A stretch of DNA of 39,547 bases from an uncultured Actinomyces sp. (GTDB lineage: Bacteria; Actinomycetota; Actinomycetes; Actinomycetales; Actinomycetaceae). The first letter of the stretch is position 1, and every line of letters begins with the position of its first letter. Below are positions 1 through 7,899 of this stretch, piece by piece. The position numbers and the translations under genes were made by a program. The DNA is taken from NCBI GenBank assembly GCA_938014245.1, contig CALLSD010000066.1, positions 1 to 39,547 of the forward strand, written 5' to 3'. The notes under the pieces were generated by a model, which was not told the DNA's origin, did not search any database, and saw only the letters and a list, made by a program, of their open reading frames with translations.

Positions 1-1
1 C

Positions 2-1057
2 ATCGAGGTCGTCAAGGGCGGCCTGATCCTCGACATCGGCCTGCGTGGCTTCCTCCCCGCATCCCTCGTTGAAATGCGTCGCGTTCGTGATCTCGCGCCC
101 TACATCGGCCGTGAGATCGAAGCCAAGATCATTGAGCTGGACAAGAACCGCAACAACGTTGTTCTGTCTCGCCGCGCATGGCTTGAGCAGACTCAGTCTG
201 AGGTTCGTACCAACTTCCTGCACACCCTCCAGAAGGGTCAGGTTCGCAGTGGTGTCGTGTCCTCCATCGTGAACTTCGGTGCTTTCGTTGATCTTGGTGG
301 CGTTGACGGTCTGGTTCACGTCTCCGAGCTCTCGTGGAAGCACATCGATCACCCCTCAGAGGTTGTCGAGGTTGGTCAGGAAGTCACCGTCGAGGTCTTG
401 GACGTCGACATGGACCGCGAGCGCGTGTCGCTCTCGCTCAAGGCCACCCAGGAAGATCCGTGGCAGACCTTCGCACGCACCCACGCCATCGGCCAGGTTG
501 TGCCCGGCAAGGTCACCAAGCTCGTTCCCTTCGGCGCATTCGTGCGTGTTGAAGACGGAATCGAAGGTCTGGTTCACATCTCCGAGCTCGCTCAGCGTCA
601 CGTCGAGCTGCCCGAGCAGGTCGTCAAGGTTGGCGACGAGGTCTTCGTCAAGGTCATCGATATCGACCTCGAGCGTCGTCGTATTTCGCTGTCCCTGAAG
701 CAGGCTAACGAGCGCGTTGATCCCAACTCTGAAGAGTTCGATCCTTCGCTCTACGGCATGGCCGCTGAGTACGATGAAGAGGGCAACTACAAGTACCCCG
801 AAGGCTTCGATCCCGAAACCCAGGAATGGATGGAAGGCTACGAGGCCCAGCGCGAGGCTTGGGAAGCTCAGTACGCACAGGCTCAGGCTCGTTGGGAAGC
901 CCACAAGGCACAGGTTGCTAAGGCTCTGGAAGAAGACGCCGAAGCAGCTCCCGCTGTTGAAGAGCAGGCTTCCTACTCGACCCCGGTCGACTCCGAAGGC
1001 ACCCTCGCCTCGGACGAGGCGCTTGCAGCACTTCGCGAGAAGCTGACCAACAACTGA
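2..1057 (+). CDS. rpsA: 30S ribosomal protein S1, 3' part (5' end outside window)
   Basis: Ribosomal protein S1 binds mRNA on the small ribosomal subunit through repeated S1 (OB-fold) domains. The frame is open from base 2, and 351 residues are visible. The first S1 repeat is cut by the window edge (it ends near LSRRAWLEQ). Two complete repeats follow, at about nt 230-440 and 490-700; each carries the typical FGAFV, DGLVH/EGLVH, SEL and SLSLK signatures. After the last repeat comes an acidic, Glu/Ala-rich tail of about 110 residues, typical of actinobacterial S1, which has four repeats and a low-complexity tail. A strong intrinsic terminator lies 30 bases after the stop. In many actinobacteria rpsA lies next to coaE, and coaE follows here after the intervening brnQ, so the assignment fits context. 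Very sure of the family; only the start is missing. Confidence 0.97.
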   Translation: MEVVKGGLILDIGLRGFLPASLVEMRRVRDLAPYIGREIEAKIIELDKNRNNVVLSRRAWLEQTQSEVRTNFLHTLQKGQVRSGVVSSIVNFGAFVDLGGVDGLVHVSELSWKHIDHPSEVVEVGQEVTVEVLDVDMDRERVSLSLKATQEDPWQTFARTHAIGQVVPGKVTKLVPFGAFVRVEDGIEGLVHISELAQRHVELPEQVVKVGDEVFVKVIDIDLERRRISLSLKQANERVDPNSEEFDPSLYGMAAEYDEEGNYKYPEGFDPETQEWMEGYEAQREAWEAQYAQAQARWEAHKAQVAKALEEDAEAAPAVEEQASYSTPVDSEGTLASDEALAALREKLTNN

Positions 1058-1087
1058 ATCACAGCGCCTAAGCGCTCATAGTCAGTT

Positions 1088-1123
1088 CTGAGGCCCCGGT
1101 GAAAACCGGGGCCTCAGTTTTTT
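1088..1123 (+). terminator. Intrinsic terminator of rpsA
   Basis: A perfect 13-bp stem (1088-1100 with 1105-1117, CTGAGGCCCCGGT on the left) with a 4-base loop is followed by six Ts at 1118-1123. It sits 30 bases after the rpsA stop codon. Confidence 0.95.
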
Positions 1124-1263
1124 GCCATTGTTCAGACCGTGCTGCTGTCATTGTGCAGACGAATCATTGGCATGAACTGCTAGTGAAATAACCGCATTTT
1201 CGGGTCCAGATTCTGCGTTGAAGCGCAAGAAGAAGCGTTCCTTCAGTAATTCGAGCTAAGAGT

Positions 1264-1291
1264 GTGGCCCGTCTCTTTCGAGACGGGCCAC
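1264..1291 (-). terminator. Hairpin downstream of brnQ, probable terminator
   Basis: A perfect 12-bp stem, GTGGCCCGTCTC (1264-1275) with its complement (1280-1291) and a 4-base loop, lies 21 bases past the brnQ stop in the direction of that gene. On the minus strand it is followed by ACTCTTAGCT, so there is no real U-tract. It may end transcription in a factor-assisted way or protect the 3' end. Confidence 0.6.
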
Positions 1292-1312
1292 TTCAGTACG
1301 AGAGCGCGAGGA

Positions 1313-2665
1313 CTATGCCTGAGCGCGCTTGGATAAGACGATATCAGTGAACAAACCAAGAAGAGCTGCGCCCAATGAGGGAAGAACCCATCCAAGCTGA
1401 AGATCCTGCCCGGGGCTCCACGCAAGCAAAGGAGATGCGAAGGTGAAGATCCCAAGCGAGATTGCGGTGGTCAGAAGTGACCATAGGCTGGCAACCCAGA
1501 CGCCCAGACGGAATGTCCAATGAATGCGCATGGAGTAGCGCAGCGGATGCGTGACGATCGTAACGAAGATGATTGAGATTGCGATCGGGTAAAGGAAAGT
1601 AATAATTGGCACTGCGACGTTGAGGACTGCCTTGAGACCGGCCGATGCCAAGACGAAGGAAATGATCGTGAACCCAACGAGCCAGGTTTTGTAGGGGATC
1701 CGCGGAATAAGTCGCTCGAAGAACTCCGAGGTTGCAGCAAGAAGACCTACCGCAGTTGTCATGCATGCGGTGAGAACGATCAACCCGAAGACGACCTGTC
1801 CAGCAGTTCCCATGGTGATTCGGGAGGCATCGGCTAGGAGCGCAGCGCCATCAGAATAGCCCTGACCATTGGGAATCACGTGACCGATCAGGCCGAGTCC
1901 AACGTAGACCAGGCCAAGTAGAATGCCTGCGATTACACCAGCAGAGCTGGTCTTGCGAACGAGCTTGATCCCGCTAAGCCCGCCTTCCCCTTGATCGAAA
2001 GACGCAACAACGATAATTCCAAAAGCAAGAGCTGCGATGGAATCCATCGTCATGTAGCCATCAAGGAGCCCTGCGGTTAGGGGAGCGCTTGCGTACTGCC
2101 CGACCGGAGCAGCCTCTGAAGGCGGTAGCTTCGCCAAAGACAAGAAAACCAAGAGTACGAGCAGAACAAGCAGAACAGGAGTCAGGATTTTACCGAGGTG
2201 GTGGATGATCTGCCTCGGGTTCCACGACAAGAACAAAGCGACGCCGAAGAAGCAGGCGTTGAAGATCAACGATGAAACAAAAGCGGTTGAATGAATCAAC
2301 GGTGCTACGGCCGTCGAGAAAGAAACAGCACCGGTTCGTGGAAGGGCATAGAAGGCGCCGATCGACAGATACACCATGCATGAGAAAGCAATTCCAAAAA
2401 ACTTTCCGCCGCGCCCAGACAGGTCACGCAGGTCACTTCCCGATAATGCAATTGCAATGATCGCAATGACGGGAAGCGCGACGCCACCGATGAGGAAGCC
2501 AATCATCGCCAAGTTAAAGTGAGAGCCAGAGTTCGCTCCCATAATTGGAGGGAAAATCAGGTTTCCCGCACCAAAGAACATCGAAAACAGCGTCAGCGAT
2601 GTTGCGATCAGCAAGCCCGTTCCCTGCGAACGCTTGCTTTGTGTAGTCGTCGTCGATTCAGTCAC
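1313..2665 (-). CDS. brnQ: Branched-chain amino acid:cation symporter (LIVCS family)
   Basis: This is a 450-residue, very hydrophobic inner-membrane protein of the BrnQ/LIVCS family, which imports leucine, isoleucine and valine with Na+ or H+. The N-terminal signature MFFGAGNLIFPP, followed by GANSG, is characteristic of the family, and about 12 membrane segments can be traced. The length matches the usual 430-450 residues. The GTG start gives MTESTTTTQSK. No strong Shine-Dalgarno sequence precedes it, although GAAG lies about 9 bases upstream. The gene is a single transcription unit, convergent with rpsA and divergent from coaE with 99 bases between the two starts. A TATAAC-like -10 element lies on the minus strand in that gap. 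The substrate is inferred from the family. Confidence 0.93.
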   Translation of the reverse strand: MTESTTTTQSKRSQGTGLLIATSLTLFSMFFGAGNLIFPPIMGANSGSHFNLAMIGFLIGGVALPVIAIIAIALSGSDLRDLSGRGGKFFGIAFSCMVYLSIGAFYALPRTGAVSFSTAVAPLIHSTAFVSSLIFNACFFGVALFLSWNPRQIIHHLGKILTPVLLVLLVLLVFLSLAKLPPSEAAPVGQYASAPLTAGLLDGYMTMDSIAALAFGIIVVASFDQGEGGLSGIKLVRKTSSAGVIAGILLGLVYVGLGLIGHVIPNGQGYSDGAALLADASRITMGTAGQVVFGLIVLTACMTTAVGLLAATSEFFERLIPRIPYKTWLVGFTIISFVLASAGLKAVLNVAVPIITFLYPIAISIIFVTIVTHPLRYSMRIHWTFRLGVWVASLWSLLTTAISLGIFTFASPLLAWSPGQDLQLGWVLPSLGAALLGLFTDIVLSKRAQA

Positions 2666-2752
2666 AATTTTGCTTCAAACCCTATAGAAGTTATAAGTAC
2701 CCCTGAGATTCTGTCATTTCATGCCACTTTAGCCAAGTGGTGTTCATTGTTC

Positions 2753-2765
2753 TACGCTTCAGATG
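2753..2765 (+). promoter_or_regulatory. -10 element for a leaderless coaE transcript
   Basis: TACGCT at 2753-2758 fits the actinobacterial TAnnnT -10 element and is followed by exactly six bases before the GTG at 2765, so transcription should begin at the start codon. There is no ribosome-binding site before this GTG. The same layout recurs before five other genes in the window. Confidence 0.6.
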
Positions 2766-3439
2766 TGAACACTCTCATTCGCTCAGGTTCATCGAGCGCC
2801 ACTCTCTTACGAGCGATTCCCGCGGCGCATTCCTTGGGACCGTCCCACGTGCTTGCTCTCAGCGGGGGAATCGGCGCCGGGAAGTCCACGCTTGCGCATG
2901 CTTTACGAGGCCTCGGCGCGCACATTGTCGACGCGGACGTACTCGCGCGCGAGGTACTTTCCCCCGAGCATCCGGTGTACGAGGCGGTGCTTGCGAGTTT
3001 TGGGAGTGACCTTGTCGGAGCAGACGGGGTCCTTGACCGACAGCTCTTAGCGCGGCGCGCTTTTTCTTCAGCCGAAGGTACAGCTCTTCTCAATTCACTC
3101 ACTCATCCAGCAATCGCTGCTTTGGCGCACGAACGTCTTGCGCAAGCTGGAGACGGAAAGCTCGCTGTCTATGATGTGCCACTACTGACAAGGCGCGAAG
3201 ACGCTGCTGCCTTCGATGGTGTCATCATGGTGAGTGCCCCAATGGATGTGCGTCTTGAGCGTTTAGAGAAACGCGGGGTCAGCAGGGAAGAAGCGGCAGT
3301 GCGAATCAGCAGACAAATGAGTGACGAGCAGCGCCGGGACCTTGCGTCGATATGGGTCGACAACTCAGGAAGTAAAGAAGATCTGACAGATCTGACCCGT
3401 AGCTTCGTTGCGCGTTGGCTGAGCCCCTCGGGGATTTAA
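2765..3439 (+). CDS. coaE: Dephospho-CoA kinase
   Basis: CoaE performs the last step of coenzyme A synthesis, phosphorylating the 3'-OH of dephospho-CoA with ATP in the cytoplasm. The P-loop GGIGAGKS lies at residues 34-41, followed by DADVLAREV, the typical CoaE DAD motif, then LTHPAI and YDVPLL, both family signatures. With the GTG at 2765 the product is 224 residues. Dephospho-CoA kinases are usually about 200 residues, so the N-terminus carries about 25 extra residues before the P-loop strand. A GTG at 2849, giving 196 residues, is an alternative. I prefer 2765 because a -10 element sits exactly where a leaderless transcript needs it. In-frame extension further upstream would run into brnQ on the other strand and is rejected. 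Confidence 0.94.
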   Translation: MNTLIRSGSSSATLLRAIPAAHSLGPSHVLALSGGIGAGKSTLAHALRGLGAHIVDADVLAREVLSPEHPVYEAVLASFGSDLVGADGVLDRQLLARRAFSSAEGTALLNSLTHPAIAALAHERLAQAGDGKLAVYDVPLLTRREDAAAFDGVIMVSAPMDVRLERLEKRGVSREEAAVRISRQMSDEQRRDLASIWVDNSGSKEDLTDLTRSFVARWLSPSGI

Positions 3440-3468
3440 CCGAATATAGGCTTCAGTATTCGCCCAGT

Positions 3469-3491
3469 TTTCCCATTATTTCAATGGGAAA
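3469..3491 (+). terminator. Weak hairpin after coaE
   Basis: An 8-bp stem TTTCCCAT (3469-3476) pairs with ATGGGAAA (3484-3491) around a 7-base loop, 30 bases after the coaE stop. It is AU-rich and is followed by TCTTC, so it is at best a weak terminator. Confidence 0.35.
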
Positions 3492-3530
3492 TCTTCAACT
3501 ATTCATCCGGAAATCACTCAGGAAAAACCA

Positions 3531-3570
3531 GGTTTACCTGCAACTATAGATTTGAACATGTAAGTAAACC
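3531..3570 (+). promoter_or_regulatory. Inverted GGTTTAC repeat upstream of the glycoside hydrolase gene
   Basis: GGTTTAC (3531-3537) and its exact complement GTAAACC (3564-3570) form a 7-bp inverted repeat with a 26-base AT-rich spacer, 122-162 bases before the start codon at 3693. It could be a pair of operator half-sites for a regulator of the hydrolase gene. The regulator is not identifiable from the sequence. Confidence 0.35.
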
Positions 3571-3594
3571 GGTATCGGCCTGAACGCCGGAATT

Positions 3595-3655
3595 CAGAGA
3601 TCGCGCTGCCCTATTGATTCAGCAGCTTCTCGTACGCGATACGGGATGATCTCTG
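3595..3655 (+). other. Nested inverted repeats in the 5' region of the hydrolase gene
   Basis: CAGAGATC (3595-3602) pairs with GATCTCTG (3648-3655). Inside this outer stem lies a GCTGC/GCAGC pair. Together they could fold into a branched RNA structure ending about 37 bases before the start codon. It resembles no riboswitch family that I know, and it may be chance. Confidence 0.25.
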
Positions 3656-3692
3656 GTTTCGCAGTCGACATTTGCCGCAGAGATGAGGATAA

Positions 3693-5513
3693 ATGGCACA
3701 CGTAAAGACGAATCGTTTTTCGGGGAATAGAGCTGTGCGTACGCTTGGAGCGTTCACGCTCGGCGCTGCGATGACGGTAGGGGGACTGTCCTTTGCGAGC
3801 GCAGGGGATGTTCAGCCGACTCCCAATGAAGTTCAAGCCCTGGGATACAACACTCTGATCTTTCAGGATGAATTCACCGGAAATGAACTTGACACCTCGA
3901 AGTGGGGATACGAATACTCCTGCTTCGATCCGAAGACGCGCTCACAGGCCCAGTACACCGATTCGAAGGAGAATGCGTCTGTCTCGGGTGGAAACCTCCA
4001 TTTGACGGCAAAGTATGAGCCAACGCGTCAGAAGTATGACAGCCGTTCACGTTCAATGGTCACGGTCGACCGCGAATGCACTCGGACAGTCAATGGGCGC
4101 TCGGAAACCTACAAAGCTCCTTTCACTTCAGCAATGGTGCAGACGCGCGACAACAAAGGCATAAAGTACGCTGCATATGGCGACTTCTATGCTGAGGCGC
4201 GTATCAAACTCCCTAATGCCGTTGCGTCGTGGCCAGCATTTTGGATGACCGGTATTACCCCGGCATCATTCCCGGCTCACGGTGAGATTGACGTCGTCGA
4301 AGCTAAAGGATGGGATCCGAATTTCCTCCAAGCGAATGTTCATACGCCTCGGGTCGGTAATCCTCAAAAGACTGAGCAACACATGGGCCAGCTCGGGGGC
4401 GATGGCACTTCGCAGACTCAGTTCCATACCTATGGTGTAGAAAAGAACGGGAACTCAATCACCTTCTATTTGGATGGGAAACGGGGACACACCGTCACTT
4501 ACGATCAAGTTAAAGGAGATAACCCCTTTATCAACGATGCCAACGGCATGGTGCTTCGTCTCAACCACATGGTTGGCGGTTCTTTCCTAGCCTCTGAGCG
4601 TGGTGATACGACGTACACCGATGCGATTAAGTTCAAGGAAGCCTATCAAGGTGCTGGTTCTGACATGCTCGTTGACTACGTCCGTGTGTGGAAGAAGAAC
4701 GGCAATGCCACGAGCGAGCCAGCCCCGCTTCCCTCAACGGCTACCGCCGATCCACAACCTAGCGCTGAGCCGACTGTGACGACCGCGCCTGCTCCCATGC
4801 CGACTACTGCGGCCCCTCAGCCTTCGAGTGAAGTAACAGCGCAGCCGAGCGCCCCTGCTCAACCAACGACTACAGCGCCCTCTACCCAGCCCACGGCCTC
4901 GATCGCACCCATGCCGGTACCGACTGTTTCGGCGCCCAAGCCTTCCGATGATCCCAAGGCTACGCCGCGACCAACTACTGTAGCTCCCTCTACCCAGCCC
5001 ACGGCCCCGGAACCGGTAGCCTCAGCAACTACTCAACGTCCGCCTCGAGCTCGTCGAAGCGCCGATGCTACGGCGCCGGCACAGCCCACGGAAGCAGCAA
5101 GCTCAGCCCTGCCTACGCGTCCTGAAACGACAGCATCGGCACCATCTGAAGCCCCTGCGAATCCTTCAACCGAAGGCACGGCAGACACATCGGTGAGCCA
5201 GCCTGATGCTTTAGCGCCAAATGAACAACCAGCGCTCTCGCAGCTTCTTCCGGGAGCCTCGCATCTCAGCGAGCTTGGCACTGATCGAAACGCGCTCACA
5301 CCCACCAATGAGACGGGGGCGCAAAACTCCGCTGTCGCGCGAAACAAACAGGCTGACTCTGCTCAAAATCCAAGTTCTGCACGCGCACTTGCCGCAACAG
5401 GAAGTTCCTCCCTTGGGTTTGTGTTCGCTGGGCTCTTGGCAGTAGTGGGAGTGCTGATGCTCGCTTGGCCAACGCCAGCAACCGCTCAACACATGAGCCC
5501 TCGGCGTAAATGA
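3693..5513 (+). CDS. Secreted, wall-anchored family 16 glycoside hydrolase (beta-glucanase type)
   Basis: This is a 606-residue exported enzyme. Residues 1-37 are a signal peptide: a basic start, a hydrophobic core, and ASA before the predicted cut. The catalytic domain spans about residues 50-335 and holds the GH16 signature EIDVVE at 198-203, so E198, D200 and E203 are the expected nucleophile, helper and acid/base. GH16 enzymes cut beta-1,3(4)-glucans and related galactans; the exact substrate cannot be read here. A Pro/Thr/Ala/Ser-rich linker (about 340-560) contains repeated STQPTA units. The C-terminus is a sorting signal: LAATG at 566-570, a hydrophobic span, and a basic end (RRK). LAxTG is the recognition form known for class E sortases of high-GC Gram-positives. 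The ATG is preceded by GAGGA at 3685-3689. No sortase gene is in the window. Confidence 0.88.
   Translation: MAHVKTNRFSGNRAVRTLGAFTLGAAMTVGGLSFASAGDVQPTPNEVQALGYNTLIFQDEFTGNELDTSKWGYEYSCFDPKTRSQAQYTDSKENASVSGGNLHLTAKYEPTRQKYDSRSRSMVTVDRECTRTVNGRSETYKAPFTSAMVQTRDNKGIKYAAYGDFYAEARIKLPNAVASWPAFWMTGITPASFPAHGEIDVVEAKGWDPNFLQANVHTPRVGNPQKTEQHMGQLGGDGTSQTQFHTYGVEKNGNSITFYLDGKRGHTVTYDQVKGDNPFINDANGMVLRLNHMVGGSFLASERGDTTYTDAIKFKEAYQGAGSDMLVDYVRVWKKNGNATSEPAPLPSTATADPQPSAEPTVTTAPAPMPTTAAPQPSSEVTAQPSAPAQPTTTAPSTQPTASIAPMPVPTVSAPKPSDDPKATPRPTTVAPSTQPTAPEPVASATTQRPPRARRSADATAPAQPTEAASSALPTRPETTASAPSEAPANPSTEGTADTSVSQPDALAPNEQPALSQLLPGASHLSELGTDRNALTPTNETGAQNSAVARNKQADSAQNPSSARALAATGSSSLGFVFAGLLAVVGVLMLAWPTPATAQHMSPRRK
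4879..5006 (+). repeat. Pair of 21-bp direct repeats in the linker of the hydrolase
   Basis: An identical 21-base unit occurs at 4879-4899 and 4986-5006, both encoding PSTQPTA in the same frame. Such exact in-frame copies in a low-complexity linker can change in number by slippage or recombination. Confidence 0.85.
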
Positions 5514-5550
5514 GGCATAGCTTCCTGGCAACCTGCTAGGACCGTGCGCA

Positions 5551-5601
5551 AGGGGTCGGTGCAGGCAATCTTCATCTCGAAGAACACCTACACCGACCCC
5601 T
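5551..5601. terminator. Long imperfect hairpin after the hydrolase gene
   Basis: AGGGGTCGGTG (5551-5561) pairs perfectly over 11 bp with 5591-5601. After one mismatch, AGG (5563-5565) pairs with CCT (5587-5589). An inner TCTTC/GAAGA stem sits in the loop. It lies 38 bases after the stop of the hydrolase gene and before uvrB. There is no T-tract after it on the plus strand, so it may be a factor-dependent end or an RNA-stabilising element. Confidence 0.45.
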
Positions 5602-5636
5602 ATTTGCGGTGGATGAAAACAATGATGACGTTTCCT

Positions 5637-5652
5637 CGAGACTATAGTTTCG
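5637..5652. promoter_or_regulatory. 16-bp near-palindrome upstream of uvrB
   Basis: CGAGACTATAGTTTCG is a palindrome with a single mismatched pair, 55 bases before the uvrB start and upstream of its -10 element. It resembles but does not match the actinobacterial SOS box (CGAAC-N4-GTTCG), because its CGA/TCG ends are spaced two bases further apart. It is an unassigned operator candidate. Confidence 0.3.
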
Positions 5653-5694
5653 TGTCTTCGCAGTGGTGAACGCGCAGAACCTCGCAGAAGTCCT

Positions 5695-5707
5695 TAGCCT
5701 AAGACTA
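5695..5707 (+). promoter_or_regulatory. -10 element for a leaderless uvrB transcript
   Basis: TAGCCT (5695-5700) is followed by six bases and then the uvrB ATG at 5707. There is no Shine-Dalgarno sequence before the ATG. Confidence 0.6.
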
Positions 5708-7818
5708 TGAGTGATACCCCCATCCTTCGTCAGGAATACCCCTTTGAAGTAATTTCTGAATACACCCCATCGGGTGACCAGCCGAAGGCTATTCACGAAC
5801 TCGCCGAGAGACTTCGCGCGGGCGAACAAGACATCGTCCTGCTGGGGGCAACGGGAACCGGGAAAAGTGCGACAACCGCGTGGCTCATCGAGGAGATCCA
5901 ACGTCCAGCATTGGTCCTGGAACCCAACAAGACCTTAGCTGCGCAGCTTGCTGCGGAGTTTCGGCAGTTGCTGCCCAAAAACGCGGTCGAGTACTTCGTT
6001 TCGTACTACGACTACTACCAGCCTGAAGCTTACGTTCCCCAGACCGATACGTTCATTGAAAAAGACTCATCGATTAACGAAGAAGTTGAGCGGCTACGTC
6101 ACAGTGCGACAAACTCATTGCTTACTCGTCGCGATACCGTCGTCGTTTCCTCGGTGTCGTGTATTTACGGCCTTGGCACGCCGGAAGAATATGTCGCGCG
6201 AATGATTGAACTGAGTCGGGGAATGACGATTGACCGTGATGACCTCCTACGGGCGTTCATTTCCATGCAGTATGCGCGAAATGACCTTGGATTTACGCGT
6301 GGGACCTTCAGAGTGCGTGGGGATACGGTCGAGATCATTCCCGTCTACGAGGAACTGGCAATCAGGATTGAAATGTTTGGCGATGAGATCGATTCTCTGG
6401 CTGTGCTCCATCCTGTCACCGGCAATGTTATTAAAGAAGTCGATCATGTGTATCTGTTTCCCGCCTCGCACTACGTTGCGGGCGAAGAACGAATGAAACG
6501 TGCAATTGCTTCGATTGAGGCGGAGCTTGAAGAGCGTCTTGAATGGTTTGAATCGCAGGGGAAATTGCTCGAGGCGCAGCGTCTGAGAATGCGCACAACC
6601 TATGACTTAGAGATGCTCAAAGAGATCGGGACATGTGCGGGCGTTGAAAACTACTCACGCCATATTGATGGGCGCGAGGCTGGCACCCCGCCTCATACCC
6701 TTCTCGATTATTTCCCTGACGACTTTGTACTCGTTATTGATGAATCGCATGTGACAGTTCCTCAAATCGGAGCAATGTTTGAAGGGGATATGTCGCGCAA
6801 ACGTACACTGGTCGAGCATGGGTTCCGCTTGCCTTCAGCGATGGATAACAGGCCGCTCAAATGGGATGAATTTACCGAGCGTATTGGTCAAACCGTTTAC
6901 CTCTCAGCGACGCCAGGATCGTATGAACTCGATAGGTCCGATGGGGTAGTGGAACAGATCATTCGCCCCACAGGACTTGTTGATCCGAAGGTTGTGGTCA
7001 AGCCGACTCGAGGTCAAGTCGATGACCTCCTTGAGCAGATTCGTGAGCGGGTCGAGCGTGACGAACGCGTTCTTGTGACAACACTGACAAAGAAGATGGC
7101 TGAGGACCTGACGACGTACCTTGCCGAGCGCGGAGTGAAGGTTGAATACCTGCACTCAGATGTCGATACTCTCAGACGCGTCGAACTTTTGCGCGAGTTG
7201 CGTTTGGGAACTTTCGACGTTCTTGTGGGAATTAACCTCTTGAGGGAAGGCCTGGATCTTCCCGAAGTTTCTCTCGTTTCAATCTTGGACGCCGACAAGG
7301 AAGGATTCCTGCGTTCGACGCGTTCTCTCATCCAGACCATTGGGCGCGCCGCGCGAAATGTCTCTGGTGAAGTTCACATGTACGCCGATGACATCACCGA
7401 TTCGATGCGTGCTGCAATCGACGAAACTGAGCGACGCCGTGAAATTCAGATTGCCTACAACACCGAACACGGTATTGATCCCAAGCCTCTACGCAAAAAG
7501 ATTGCAGATGTTACGGACATGCTCGCTCGTGAAGAAGTTGACACAGCGGAGCTCCTCGAGGGCGGATATAGGCGCGAACGCACGGCAAGTGATATTCGCG
7601 CTGATGAGATGGCTTCCTTTGCGGGCCAAGAAGGCTCAACGCGCACACGTGAAGAACTTGCTCAGATGGCCGAGAGTGATTTGGAAGAACTGATCCGTCA
7701 GCTTTCTGATCGGATGATGGAAGCCGCTCAGGATCTTCAATTCGAGCTTGCGGCAAGGCTTCGTGATGAACTCAGTGAGCTGAAGAAAGAACTGAGAGCG
7801 ATGAAAGCCGCCAACTAA
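5707..7818 (+). CDS. uvrB: Excinuclease ABC subunit B
   Basis: UvrB is the damage-verifying helicase-like subunit of nucleotide-excision repair. It is loaded on DNA by UvrA and recruits UvrC. The 703-residue product has the Walker A motif GATGTGKS at residues 47-54, the beta-hairpin region YYDYYQPEAYVPQTDTFIEK, the DEAD-like box DESH, helicase motifs LLREGLDLPEV and QTIGRAARN, and a C-terminal UVR domain (DLEELIRQLSDRMMEAAQ, then FELAARLRDE) that contacts UvrC. The length fits actinobacterial UvrB (about 690-720). The gene stands alone, 193 bases after the hydrolase gene, with a leaderless-type promoter. An unassigned near-palindrome lies at 5637-5652, but I see no canonical SOS box. uvrA and uvrC are also in this window as separate units. 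Confidence 0.98.
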   Translation: MSDTPILRQEYPFEVISEYTPSGDQPKAIHELAERLRAGEQDIVLLGATGTGKSATTAWLIEEIQRPALVLEPNKTLAAQLAAEFRQLLPKNAVEYFVSYYDYYQPEAYVPQTDTFIEKDSSINEEVERLRHSATNSLLTRRDTVVVSSVSCIYGLGTPEEYVARMIELSRGMTIDRDDLLRAFISMQYARNDLGFTRGTFRVRGDTVEIIPVYEELAIRIEMFGDEIDSLAVLHPVTGNVIKEVDHVYLFPASHYVAGEERMKRAIASIEAELEERLEWFESQGKLLEAQRLRMRTTYDLEMLKEIGTCAGVENYSRHIDGREAGTPPHTLLDYFPDDFVLVIDESHVTVPQIGAMFEGDMSRKRTLVEHGFRLPSAMDNRPLKWDEFTERIGQTVYLSATPGSYELDRSDGVVEQIIRPTGLVDPKVVVKPTRGQVDDLLEQIRERVERDERVLVTTLTKKMAEDLTTYLAERGVKVEYLHSDVDTLRRVELLRELRLGTFDVLVGINLLREGLDLPEVSLVSILDADKEGFLRSTRSLIQTIGRAARNVSGEVHMYADDITDSMRAAIDETERRREIQIAYNTEHGIDPKPLRKKIADVTDMLAREEVDTAELLEGGYRRERTASDIRADEMASFAGQEGSTRTREELAQMAESDLEELIRQLSDRMMEAAQDLQFELAARLRDELSELKKELRAMKAAN

Positions 7819-7899
7819 GTAGTTGTGGAAAGTGGTAGGTATCGCTTCGGGAACCGCCTAAGATAGGTATGTTCTTATTCGCGACTTTGGGAGTCGATT

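Noticed and set aside
2519..2764. N-terminal extension of coaE
   Set aside because: It overlaps the opposite-strand brnQ gene and its promoter and encodes no conserved residues.
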